Origin: Bromus sterilis | Taxonomy: Eukaryota > Streptophyta > Magnoliopsida > Poales > Poaceae | Length of the DNA stretch: 64,000 nt | Assembly (NCBI GenBank): GCA_950022295.1 | Contig: OX465601.1 | Location: 72,549,501 to 72,613,500 of the forward strand | Direction of reading: 5' to 3' | In this document: positions 22,741 through 33,354 of the stretch, one piece after another | Position numbering within the stretch: the stretch's first letter is position 1 | Layout: every line of letters begins with the position of its first letter | Position numbers and translations under genes: made by a program | Notes under the pieces: generated by a model | What the model saw: the letters and a program-made list of their open reading frames with translations, nothing else | Databases searched by the model: none | Told to the model about the DNA's origin: nothing

Positions 22741-23497
22741 TGGCCCGTGGCCCGGGTGGGGGTGTGGGGCGACATGGGGGCCGATCCGTTTTTTTGGAAG
22801 AAAATAAATCGTGTGCTTGACTTCTCATCGTGATTTTGTAGTACAATGTGTGTTATTCTAGAGTTCGGATGGTCTGACATTGTAATTTGGGTCACATGGT
22901 TTCTTTGAACCGCCACCAGGGAGGAGGAGGACTAATCCCAACTTGAATTTGATCCCATTCAAAGAAAAATTTCGATCCAGTTTATAAGGAAAACCAGATC
23001 GAAAACCTGAATAAATTAATTCCGTTTATGAGGGAAACGAGACCGAAAACCGTACAAGTATCAGCGGAAAAGAGGATGAGGAAATATGAACGCCCAGAAT
23101 AGGCACGGCCTAGCTAGCAAACAGAGGAACCATATCACCACCAAAGATAAGAGTGGTGGTGTGTCGTCGAGGGAACACAATAACAACACATAAAAACTAT
23201 TCTAGCGCACCACACCGGCGTGTGTACCGCCCCCTCGGCACAACACATGAGCCTCCACGATCAACGAGTGATCTACCACGAACCTTGAGTGGAACCTCCG
23301 CCACAGGAGAACAAACGATTAGCAAAGTGGAAAGGCATCATTGCGCCGAGCATGAAGCTCGCCGCAACCTTGTGTCACATGGTCAACTCACTCCCATGCT
23401 CAGTGTCTTGGAGTACACAACAAATATACATAAATGAATGCACTACACAAGAACAATACACACATGTATTGTGCGAATATATATCATTTGATGCTTA
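22741..23497. other. Intergenic sequence downstream of the protease pseudogene
   Basis: A GC-rich start (gcccgtggcccgggtggggg) marks the break in the family A LTR. Then comes mixed sequence with a repeated phrase 'ttta(t)gagggaaacgagaccg'-like / 'tttataaggaaaaccagatcg' (about 22,980-23,050). Nothing was recognised as a gene. The last ~100 bp resemble the 3' flank of the intact protease (shared 'gtgaatat..catttgatg'), so they are probably its duplicated 3' untranslated region. Confidence 0.4.
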
Positions 23498-24603
23498 CTA
23501 TGCAATGGGGTACGATGAATCCATTGCAATGCCACACATGCCCTTATTATCACTAATATCCTTATCCATTCTCAAGTATCCATTCTCTCCCCATGTTATA
23601 CTCCATGAATTTTTGAACAACCAATACTTTGTGCCATTACTATCAATTCCACAACCAATGGATGCAATTGCATGATTAAAATCAGTGCCACATGAGCCCG
23701 CGAAGATGCCACCAGAGTATAACTGGAATGTCCTGCCACCTCCATGGACACCAACTGAGACTGTTTGGTTTGCCACAGCCTTCATGAGGTCACCCTCGTT
23801 ATTTACAGGTACATCCTCATAGCTCTTGATTGTTGCAGAACTATTGGATCCATCTTTTCATGTGCCATTTGTTGCCATGTATGGGTAGTTGGACTCCATG
23901 GTGAGCCCGCCGTTCTGGATGATAAACTCGAATGCACCCTCCATTTCTCCGCCATTACAACCATCGTTCTCACTGCGGATATCGCAATCCATCAATTCCT
24001 GCTCTGAGAGCGAGACAAGCTTGCCAGTACTTAACTTGACAATACCTTCTGTTGCAGCAACATCAGAAAATTCCCAACAAGCCCATGTAGACAAGTGTAT
24101 TGTGATTTATTTATTCACACAAACTATTCTGGTGTGAAATATATATACATTATAATTGTAGCCTAAATTTGCTTACCACATAGGCCTTGATCTTTGATAG
24201 GAGTGACTGCACCTTCTGTCCTCCAGTTCACTGTTGTTGTTGTTGGGAGTGCATGTAAGCTTATATTTTCATACCTGAATCCCATTGGAGTCTTCACCTT
24301 GTTTGGAAAGAATCCCTTATTTGTCTTGCTTGCCTTGAACTCGTCATTGGTGAGGCCAGCGATCTGGTTGATACCAAGCCAAAACTTGCGGCTTCAAGTG
24401 TTAGATGACTCGATGAACCTGACTTTTGCCTTGAATACCTCGAAATGATGCGCCTTCTCCGCAACATCCTTGTAGACGTGGCCGTACTGTGCCATCCAAC
24501 CCTCGTGCTTCGCCACCATGGGCAAGTCATCATTTGCATGGACAGAGCTACAGAAACAGACGCAGCCTAGGACTGCAAAGAACAAAACCTTGGAAAAGGC
24601 CAT
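23498..24603 (-). pseudogene. SAG39-like papain-family cysteine protease pseudogene
   Basis: On the minus strand, exon 1 (24,603-24,177) encodes a signal peptide (MAFSKVLFFAVLGCVCFCSS) and the inhibitory propeptide with the ERFNIN-type helix. Exon 2 (about 24,084-23,498) encodes the mature enzyme, ending GMCGIAMDSSYPIA. It parallels the intact gene at 38,131-39,257 throughout. Lesions: TGA at 24,394-24,396 in the propeptide; TGA at 23,858-23,860 where the paralogue has the Cys of GKCK; and CAT at 24,085-24,087 where the paralogue has the acceptor CAG. The active-site block reads ACWEFS instead of CCWAFS. Exon 1 keeps a good donor (GTAAGC). The catalytic His (FNHAIA) and Asn (KNSW) codons remain. 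It probably arose by tandem duplication and then decayed. Confidence 0.92.
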
Positions 24604-25062
24604 GTTTGATCAGGGCCATCTCTTTTAAATTGCTCGAGGCTGCTCGCAATGTGTACGTGCTCTCTACTGGATCTGCTTTGGTGTGGTTTGCTGAATGGAA
24701 CTAGGGTTTAGATAGAGTACTTGCAGCCTTATTTAAGTAGTACTTATGCGTGGTCAGGGCTCCTGCGTGGCCGAGAGGTAATCCTATGGCTGGAAGGATG
24801 CATATGGTATGAAATTATTGTGCATGAGAATGCACAACGTCGGCGTGCGGCTAGCTCATCTGAGAGCGACCCCTTCGGATAGTCTGAGCAGCTCTTTTGG
24901 ATCACATGGGTTTAACGGATAACCCGAAGCAAACAATGCAACTAGTTTGTAATTTGCAGTCTCTCTCGTTGCAGCAGATACAAAAGGAAAATGGCTTCAA
25001 ATATGTTTTACCATTGTAATATACCATTGTACCTTTGTTGTTGAAGATTTTTTTTTACCGTA
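24604..25062 (-). promoter_or_regulatory. Upstream region of the protease pseudogene
   Basis: On the minus strand a TATA-like TTAAATAA lies at 24,730-24,737, about 130 bp before the ATG. The rest, up to the Tat element at 25,063, has no recognisable repeat. The phrase 'aaaatggcttcaaat' occurs here (about 24,988) and again just beyond the element at 37,719. That may be a trace of the original tandem duplication. Confidence 0.4.
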
Positions 25063-25510
25063 TGACGAGGGGGTGACCCCACGACTCCTACAGATAGGCC
25101 TACCCGGTGTCCCTGAAGATAGAAGGCCCATGAAGACCCGCCTGGACCCGCCTTGGCCCGCTAAATTGGCACCGACGTAGGAGTCTGCGACTCACAAGGA
25201 AGGTGCGAAGACCTGTCGTACGGAGCAAACTAGGGTTAGGAAAGCTTACCTGTAAACGTAGATGAACTCCCCGAGACCTAGCCCAGTATATAAGGGCTAG
25301 GAGGGGCGACACCAAAGGCATCCAATATCGTCTGTAACCCTAGCCTTGAGCGCTCCAGCCTCGGCATCCACTGTAATCGCATCTCCCTCATCAATAATAT
25401 TGAGCAGGAACGTGTCCTCCTGTTTGCCGACGAGCTATCGTCCAACCTGTGCCTCTCATGACTAACCCAGGGTCCCTGACCATGGGATTTGCCGGGGTTG
25501 ATCCCCGTCA
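25063..25510 (+). repeat. 5' LTR of the Tat element
   Basis: 448 bp, TGACGAGGGGG to CCCCGTCA. TATA box TATATAAG at 25,287-25,294. It is about 98% identical to the 3' LTR. The start after CCGTA and the end before the PBS are both exact. Confidence 0.95.
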
Positions 25511-25512
25511 AT

Positions 25513-25530
25513 TGGCGCCATCTGTGGGAA
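25513..25530 (+). other. Primer-binding site of the Tat element
   Basis: TGGCGCCATCTGTGGGAA begins two bases after the 5' LTR. The TGGCGCC start is standard for grass gypsy elements, with the first bases pairing to a tRNA 3' CCA end. I did not assign the tRNA. Confidence 0.75.
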
Positions 25531-26048
25531 CTACACAGGTTGGGATCACGATCTCGGCGGTCCCGTCTTCAGCAAGCCACAACTCAAGGGCAAGGACCAG
25601 ATCTAGCCCACCCGAAGGATTCAAGATCACGGCGAACATCTCTGCCACCCCATCAAGATCGCTCGGGCTACATCTGTGCCAGGACCGATACTACGGTAAC
25701 GGCCAAGTGCAGCGTCAGCAGCGAAGGAATCGACGACCCAGAAGAACGGCGAGAGGCCTCTACGAAGGAATTCCACTCGACGAACCGCGACGCGCAGTGG
25801 AGGACTCGCAAATCTTTTGACAACCCACCGCCGCCCGGGCACCCGCCGCACATTAAGACGATGACTACGAGATCGAAACCAGCGATCAGCAGAACCATCG
25901 CCAAGGAAGAAGGAATCGACGACCCAAAACGCGCACGGGAGATCTACAGCGAGGCCCCACTGAACGAGCCACGTCACGCCACGCCACTCGACGACACGCC
26001 GTCGCACGAGCACCTGCCGCCAGCCAGGACAGCGACTCTGATACACCG
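25531..26048 (+). other. Leader and reduced gag N-terminal region
   Basis: Between the PBS and the first long frame there are short overlapping frames (for example 25,489-26,118) rich in Arg, Ser and Pro but without a recognisable Retrotrans_gag domain. A full Tat gag is several hundred residues, so most of the capsid region appears deleted or scrambled here. The repeated phrase 'ggaatcgacgaccca' (about 25,726 and 25,912) marks an internal repeat that may have mediated the deletion. Confidence 0.5.
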
Positions 26049-27023
26049 GTGGGCGAGTACTATGACCCAGATCGAAGGCCAGATGAATTCTCCAACCTCA
26101 TCAAGAACCAAGATATGAGTCGAGGAATCGAAACCGACCCTCGCTTCCACGAACACCCGGAGGATCACGAGAAAATCTTCAGAATCTCAAGAAGGAAGAG
26201 GCACGCCGGATCTAGCAAACTCACGGTTAGAGAGCAGCTAGTAGGACCCTGCACGATCCACAACTTCGAGGATGACTGGGGACGCGTCAGATCAGGTCAC
26301 ACTTTGGGAGACTGCCACCTTTTCAACGAGCTAGCCGACGACCTCAAGAAGGAGAAGCAGAAAGAAGACAAGCGCAACCGGCGACCCGAACAATCGCCGC
26401 CCTCAAGCCCGGAAGGACGTCACAACTCGCTGCAAGGACAGGTGCTCATGATCCAAGAGGGAAGGGTGCCGCAAGGACAACGCGACGCCTACACCCTGCA
26501 AGCTAGAGCAGCCGAGAGCATAAATATAGTCGAAGTCTACCAGCTACATGATGCGGAGACCAGCATCACGTTCTCACAGGACGACCATCCACCCGCAGTC
26601 CCAAGACCGGGGCACACGCCCCTGGTGCTCGATGCACAAATCAGAGGGTACGACATGGATAGGGTCTTCATGGACGAAGGCAGCAGCATGAATATCATCT
26701 TTGCCAGCACCCTGCAAAAGATGCTGATCCCACGATCAGTATGGAAGAAATCGAGCACCGTGTTACACGGGGTAGTCCCAGGAGAAGCAGCCACATCCCT
26801 CGGAGTCGTCGAACTTGAAGTAGTCTTCGGCAACCGACGCAACTTCGCAAAGCACGTCCTCGAGTTCGAAGTACTCGACTGGCAATCACAGTATCACGTC
26901 ATATTGGGACGGCCAGCATTCGCGCAGTTCATGGCGGTTCCACACTACGCCTACCTCAAGCTCAAGATGCCAGGATCAACGGGAGTCCTCACGATCAACG
27001 GAAGCTTCATCAAATCAGATTAA
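26049..27023 (+). pseudogene. gag C-terminus plus aspartic protease of the Tat element
   Basis: This 324-codon frame starts with a gag tail. Residues 68-93 include CTIH..GHTLGDCHLF, a His/Cys-containing segment at the zinc-knuckle position. A retropepsin-like domain follows from about residue 180 (PRPGHTPLVLDAQI), with the catalytic block FMDEGSSMNIIF (Asp209; usual form D-x-G-S) and an ILGRPAF flap/C-terminal block. The stop at 27,021-27,023 separates it from RT; in related elements gag-pol is normally one frame, so this stop is probably secondary. The first Met is arbitrary because gag upstream is lost. Confidence 0.8.
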
Positions 27024-27089
27024 TGTGACCGTGACTTTCACAAAATCTCCGACACATTTGGAGCCGAACAAGAACTCAGAGAAATAGCC

Positions 27090-28880
27090 ATGGTGACGGA
27101 CAAGAGTACCCTCCCATTGGTGATCCGAAGAGAATCTAAGGAGTACGGAAGCGACTTCAGCATCGACAGCGACACAGTCACTCACCAAGTGCACCCGACG
27201 GACCCGGACAAAACAGTCCGCGTGTACGCCCACCTACCAGAGGAGCAGGCGACGGCTCTCGTCGCTTTCCTTCGAGATGAGTGGGAAATATTCGCCTGGT
27301 GCCCAGCCGACATGCCTGGAATACCACACGAATTCGCGGAGCACGCCCTACGCATCAAGCAAAACACGAAGCCGGTGAAGCAAGCTCTGAGACGATTCTC
27401 GGAGCCCAAGCGCAGAGCAATCGGAGAGGAAGTCAACCGGTTACTCGACGCCCATTTCATCCGAGAAACGAAGAAAGCCACCTGGATAGCCAACCCAATG
27501 CTGGTGCCCAAGAAAGACACGAACGTGCTGCGCATGTGTGTCGACTACGGACCAGTCAACAAACATTGCCCGAAGGACCACTTCCCCCTGCCTAGAATCG
27601 ATCAGATAATCGACTCGACAGCAGGGTGCGATCTACTTTCCTTTCTTGATGCCTACTCAGGATACAACCAGATCAGGATGAAGGAAGAAGACGAAGAGCA
27701 CACATCGTTCATCACCCCCTATGGCGTATTCTGCTACAGTACCATGCCCTTCGGGCTCAAGAACGCAGGCGCCACATACCAGAGAATGATGCAGGCCTGC
27801 TTGAAAGAGCAAATCGGAAGAAATGTGCAAGTCTATGTGGACGACATCGTCATCAAGACCTACAAAGCAGCCACACTACTCGACGACCTGCGCGAAACCT
27901 TCGCAGCGCTCAACAAATACAGAATCAAACTCAACCCAAAGAAGTGCGCATTCGGCGTACCGGCGGGGAAGCTGCTCGGCTATATGGTCTCTGCCCGAGG
28001 AATCGAGGCAAACCCTGAGAAAGTCCAAGCCATCGCCCGAATGCAAGAACCAACCGACGTCAAAGGAGTACAGCAGCTCACTGGAAGACTCGCAGCCCTA
28101 AGCCGCTTCATCAGCAGGCTGGGAGAATGCACGCTGCCTTTCTATCAGCTGCTCAGGAAAGGAGAGAAATTCGAGTGGACGGAGGAAGCCCACCAAGCAT
28201 TCGCGGACCTGAAAAAGACACTCTCGACCCCACCAATCCTGGCGGTACCCAAGGAACGAGAGAAGCTATACCTCTACGTGGCAGCACGCAACAGTGTAGT
28301 AAGCACAACACTCGTTGTCGAACGCACAAAAGAAGGCAAGGTCCAGAGCATCCAGAGACCAATCTACTACCTCAGCATGCTCCTGACCAAATCCCAGCAG
28401 CGGTACCCGCATTATCAGAAGCTACTAGTGGCCGTCATCATGACCTCAAGAAAGGTGTCCCACTACTTCGACGAGCACCCTATCACAATCGTGAGCAGCG
28501 CACCACTTGCTGACATACTCAACAACCCTGGAGCGACTGGACGAGTCGTCGAGTGGAACATTGAGCTCAGCCCACGGGACCTGCAGTTCAAGCACCCAAC
28601 AGCCATCAAAGCCCAAGTACTCCCAGATTTCCTGGTCGAGTGGACGGAGGTTCAGACACCAGGCCCCCCAGACCTATCAAATTCATGGTCAATGTTCTTC
28701 GATGGGTCCAAGAGACAACAAGGAGCCGGGCAGGAGTTGTGCTCATCTCCCCTAAAGGAACAAAGCTACAATATGTCCTCCAGATCAACTTCAGTCACGC
28801 CTCCAACAACGAAGCAGAATACGAGGCACTCCTCCATGGCATGCGCATGGCCAAAACGTGCGGAGCCACTCGCCTCATAA
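27090..28880 (+). pseudogene. Reverse transcriptase-RNase H of the Tat element
   Basis: The frame contains a Ty3/gypsy RT: PVKQALRRF, NPMLVPKK, FLDAYSGYNQI (residues 186-196), FGLKNAGATYQR and the catalytic YVDD at residues 249-252. The RT connection and an RNase H (EWTEEAHQAFADLKK, then YYLSMLL) follow. Near residue 548 the second RNase H begins (FFDGSKRQQGAG), but a one-base loss near 28,732 throws the frame off, and residues after about 550 are frameshift product. VDYGPVNKHCP in place of the usual VDYTDLNKACP shows further drift. Located in the cytoplasmic VLP if functional; here it is inactive as a polyprotein. Confidence 0.9.
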
Positions 28881-29677
28881 TCTACGGGGACTCCAATCTC
28901 GTCGTCCAGCAGACGATGAGAAACTGCGACGCAATAGCCGACAACATGGCAGCCTACCAGAAGCTCTACAACACACTCGAAGGAAGTTTCGATGGTTGAA
29001 AGCTCAACTACATCACCAGGGCCAACAACACAGAAGCTGACGAACTCGCGAACATTGGTTCGACCCGAGGACCAATACCACCCGGCGTTTTTCTCGAAAG
29101 CATCAGCCAGAGATCCATCAAGGTACAGGCAGCAGCACCTGAAACAGTCGTGGACGGCGAGGACGCAACAGACCTGGCACAGGTCGCAGCAGCAAGCCCA
29201 TCAGAAGGCACAAGCACCAGCACACCCGATAGCACAGCGCCGACAGAGCTCGAAGGACCTGTCTGGGCAAAACCGTTCCTCCGATTCCTAATCGAAGGTA
29301 CGCTACCGCAAGACGTGGCCAAAGCACGACACATCAGCCGATGATCCAAGGCGTTCACGGTGATCAACAAACAACTATACAAGCGCAGCATCACCCAGAT
29401 ACTCCAAAGGTGCATCGAAGAAGAGGACGGCAAAGCCCTACTGCTCGAAATACACAAAGGCACCTGCGGGCACCATGCGAGCAGTCGAGTACTCATGTCC
29501 AAAGCATTCCGAGCCGGGTTCTATTGGCCCACAACCATGAAAAACGCAGAGGAAATCGTGCGACGTTGTGTCGCCTGCCAGAAATTCGCCAACAGGCCAC
29601 ACGCTCCAGCCTCAGAGCTCAAGACCATACCACTATCCTGGTCGTTCGCCACCTGGGGACTCGACATGGTGGGCCCA
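28732..29677 (+). pseudogene. Second (archaeal-type) RNase H and integrase zinc-binding domain
   Basis: In the frame that starts after the 28,732 shift come VVLISP, SNNEAEYEALLHG and IYGDSNLVVQQ, the D-E-D signature of the additional RNase H that marks Tat elements. TGA at 28,997-28,999 and TGA at 29,342-29,344 interrupt one continuous frame. After the second stop come the H2C2 zinc-binding module (HKGTCGHHASSRVLM ... RCVACQKF) and the start of the core (WGLDMVGP). The frame ends where the family A solo LTR inserted at 29,678. It continues in phase at 31,312. Confidence 0.9.
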
Positions 29678-31306
29678 TGATACGTCCAAAACGTATCTAT
29701 AATTTCTGCTTTCTCCATGCATGTTTTGTGTGATATTGCTATGATCTAGATACACTTTCATACACTTTTGATCATATTTGGACTAACCTATTAACTCAGT
29801 GCACCCCGGTGCCAGTTCCTGTTTTCTGCTGTTTTTCTATTTCATTTTTCCCCCATATAAAAAGTGCCAGAAAAATTCGGGAAAATTCAGATAAAAAATC
29901 AGCGTGACGGAAGCTTCGAGAAGAGCCCGGGAGGAGCCAGAGGGGAGCCAGGGGGGCCCAGGCGGCCACCCGGCGCGGCCCCACCCCTGGCCGCGCCAGG
30001 GGGGCACCTGCGGCCCCTGGCCCACCTCTGGCTGCCCACTTTCGCCTATTTATCCCCCGTCACGGGAAAACCCCAGAAGCAGAACCCTATTCCGCGAACT
30101 CGCCTCTGTTCCGCCGCCGCGCTTCCGAAGATCGGGAGCACCAGAAGACCTCTTCCCGGCACCCTGCCGGAGGGAGGATTGACCTCCGGGAGTCTCCTCT
30201 CCACCATGGATGCTCCCGGGATGTCCCGTGAGTAGTTTTCCTTGGACCATGGGTCCGTGATCAGTAGCTATGTGATGTTCTCCTCCCCTCTTTGATCTTC
30301 ATTGTTTAGACCTCGTGAGCTGCCCAACATGATCGAGGCACCTTTGTAATATTTCTGCTATTGCTATGTTGAGTTTGATAGGATCTAATGGATTATGAGA
30401 TTATGTTCAGATTGTGATAGAGTAATATATTTGGTTTTTATCTCTTATATTTTTGTTCCTAAGTAATTCTTGCATGTTCTCCGTTGTTGTTTATTGCTTT
30501 GGCCAAGTAGTAGGTAGTGACTCCAAGAGGGGGCGTTGTGCTAGATTGTGGGTTCATGCCCCCCGATGACACGCTTGAGTGACAGAAACATGAGTCTAGA
30601 GGATGTGTTGTTGCCACAAGGGGGAAAACAATGGTGCTTGTAACCGTGGTTACAAGGATTGTTTACTTTACGCAGAGTTCTTTTAATGCAGTTGTCTGTT
30701 GCTTTGGGTTTACACTTTGGGTGGGGCTCGCAACTTAATACCAGCGAGATGTTCTGGATAGATATCTCAAGGTGGATGATTAGTAGTAGATGCAGATGGA
30801 TTTCGGTTTACTTATTTTGGCGTACTGCCTGTGCTTTTGAACCTCTTCCTTTCTTTTGTAGCATAGTTAGCATTGCGGTGCGTTCATAATCCTGTCAATT
30901 GCCTTTCTGTAATTTGTTTACCTCGCATAACAATTTTATCGTCTTTTGGGAGAGAGACATCACGAGCGAACATCACGTATCCCGGTCCATACCCTTATCA
31001 TTGTTTCCACGCTATATTTACTTTTCTGCATTTACTTTCAAGTTGCTATTATTATCCCTTGCGTTTTATCCTTTGTAAACAACAAGACCGGAGAGATTGA
31101 CAACCTCTCTGAACTTCGTTGGGAACAAAGTTATCTGTGTCTGTGTGCAGGTCCGCGTCAGTTGCGCCGCTGACACCTACTTATAATCTCTGGAGTCCTG
31201 CTGGAGACAAACCTTGGTATCTTCACCGAGGGAAAACTGCTGCTGCACTACATCTCAACCCTCCACTCGGGGTAACCAACGAAGGGGGGAGAGAAGCCAT
31301 CTAGCA
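29678..31306 (+). mobile_element. Solo LTR, family A, inserted in integrase, TSD GCCCA
   Basis: It starts TGATACGTCCAAAACGTATC and ends ...GCCATCTAGCA, with GCCCA at 29,673-29,677 and 31,307-31,311. At 1,629 bp with no internal domain, it is a solo LTR. TATA-like 'gcctatttatccc' lies near 30,045. It is the reference copy for family A in this window. Short frames inside it are not genes. Confidence 0.95.
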
Positions 31307-31311
31307 GCCCA

Positions 31312-32133
31312 CTCAAGAAATCATCAAAGGCCGGAAGGACACACCTGCTCGTCACAGTCGACAAGTTCACTAAATGGATCGAAGCAGTGCCCATCACCAG
31401 CTCCACAACCCTCACGACTGTCAACTTCATCAAATCGATCATCTTCAGGTTCGGAGTGCCACACAACATCATCACGGACAACGGCACGAACTTCACAGCC
31501 GCAGAATACCAGAACTTTTGCGAAGAACTGGGCATCAAAATCAATTATGCTTCAGTCGCGCACCCGTAGTCCAACGGCCAAGTGGAAAAAGAAAACGGCC
31601 TTGTATGCGGGGGAATCAAGAAGCGGCTCCTCGCACCACTCGAGCAAGCCGCCGGCAACTGGGTAGAAGAACTCCCCGCGGTACTATGGAGCCTACGAAC
31701 TACACCAAACACCGCGACCCAGTACACACCCTTCTTCATGGTGTACGTGGCAGAGGCAGTACTACCACATGACCTCAAGTTCGGAGCACCTCGGGTCACC
31801 GGGTACGAAGAAGAAGAAGCAGAAGAAGCATTACAAGATGACAAAGATACAGCTGACGAAGCAAGAGATACATCCCAGGCAAAATCAGAGGGGTACCAGG
31901 ACAATCTACGCACCTACCAAAGCAGTCGCTTGCGCACTAGAACCTTCAACAAAGGTGACCTAGTCCTACGGCTGATACAAGAGAAGGTCCATAAACTTGC
32001 CCCCCAATGGGAAGGACCATTTATAGTTTCAGAAGTCATCGGAGGTGGCGCCTACAGGCTGAAGAACCCGAAGACAGACGAGGACGTGGGTAACCCATGG
32101 AACGTAGCAAACTTGCGACTATTCTACCCATAG
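31312..32133 (+). pseudogene. Integrase catalytic core and C-terminus of the Tat element
   Basis: It continues in frame from 29,677 after removing the solo LTR and one TSD copy. First Asp in TVDKFTKW, second Asp in ITDNGTNF, Glu in NGQVEKENG: the D,D-35-E core. TAG at 31,567-31,569 (HP-stop-SNGQ) interrupts between the second Asp and the Glu. The C-terminal part has NKGDLVLR..WEGPF and ends NLRLFYP, the usual gypsy GPY/F-type end, at 32,131-32,133. The CAG-to-TAG change is what methylated-C deamination would give. Confidence 0.92.
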
Positions 32134-32217
32134 TCCCCATCGGTCAGACATGACTGGCAACTCATGTAGCCGCTCGACCGCAATAAAATAAATGTTGCCC
32201 AAATACCGCCATCTCAA

Positions 32218-32945
32218 AGCACTCGGGGGCTCGAGCACCCACTCCCCCCGAGAGACGCTATCATCGCCTACGCGATCTTAACCAAATCACTTGGGGGCTT
32301 AAGCATAAAATCCCCCCGAGAGACACTATCGCCTACGCGATCTTAACCAAAGCACTCGGGGGCTTAAGCATAAAATCCCCCTGAGAGACGCTATCGCCTA
32401 CGCGATCTTAACCAAAGCACTCGGGGGCTCGAGCACCCACTCCCCCCGAGAGACGCTATCATCGCCTACGCGATCTTAACCAAAGAACTCGGGGGCTTAA
32501 GCATAAAATCCCCCCGAGAGACTCTATCGCCTACGCGATCTTAACCAAAGCACTCGGGGGCTTAAGCATAAAATCCCCCCCGAGAGACGCTATCGCCACT
32601 TAAGCGATCTTCACCAAAGCACTCGGGGGCTTAAGCATAAAATCCCCCCGAGAGAATCTATCTCCTACGCGATCTTAACCAAAGCACTCGGGGGCTTAAG
32701 CATAAAATTCCCCCGAGAGACGCTATCGCCACTTAAGAGATCTTCACCAAAGCACTCGGGGGCTTAAGCATAAAATCCCCCAAAGAGACGTTGTCATCGC
32801 TTACGCGATCTTAACCAAAGCACTCGGGGGCTTAAGCACAAAATCCCCCCGAGAGACTCTATCACCACCTACGCGAGCTCACCTTAAAAACTCGGGGGCT
32901 CAGGCATAAGCATTCCCTGAGACACGCTACGGTCCTATTCAAAAA
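32218..32945 (+). repeat. Tandem array, ~11 copies of a 63-70-bp unit
   Basis: Units follow the plan AGCACTCGGGGGCTTAAGC - ATAAAATCCCCCCGAGAGA - CGCTATCGCCTACGCGATC. Each unit can fold, because CTCGGGGG pairs with CCCCCGAG. Units 1 and 4 carry a variant spacer (CTCGAGCACCCACTC). Some have CACTTAAG in place of CCTACG (units 6 and 8). It lies just after the integrase stop, in the 3' untranslated region, where Tat elements are known for variable tandem repeats. The core word CACTCGGGGGCT recurs at the polypurine tract (37,222). Confidence 0.95.
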
Positions 32946-33354
32946 CACCAAGTTAGAAATCTTCAAGTCTTCACCCGGACGACAAACAACCAAGACTCGG
33001 GGACTACTCCAGAGTTGAACCGCGAGGAAATACGCAAAGTTTTAAGCCTACGTTTGACTCTACAACTCAAACGTAGCCTCGGGGGCTACTCCCATCGGGA
33101 GCACTGTCGCGCACCCGATAGAACACACTAGAAAGTTAAAGTCAGTGCATCACGGGAGGAATCGAAGACATTCTGCGCTATCAAAAGGAGTCGAAGACAG
33201 TGCATCACAGGAGTCGAAAACACAGTTTATTGCAAGATCTCAACCACAGCTTGAAGTCAACCATAAAGGTATAAAAGGACTCAACTACATTTGGATAGAA
33301 GGCATCTCCTGTTACAAGAGGGAATTACCCAAGGAATTAAGACTTCTACATGTG
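32946..33354 (+). other. 3' untranslated region of the Tat element, proximal part
   Basis: Noncoding. It contains 'cctcgggggctactcccatc' (33,077-33,096) and a repeated 'gtgcatcac(g/a)ggag' phrase at about 33,146 and 33,199. It ends at the Angela-like LTR insertion. Confidence 0.7.

Noticed and set aside
24294..24539. Alternative-frame ORFs across protease exon 1
   Set aside because: Shadow frames of the protease coding sequence, as also at 38,815-39,378 on the plus strand.
32218..32945. CRISPR-like regular array
   Set aside because: Units are contiguous 65-bp tandem repeats with no unique spacers, inside a plant retrotransposon.
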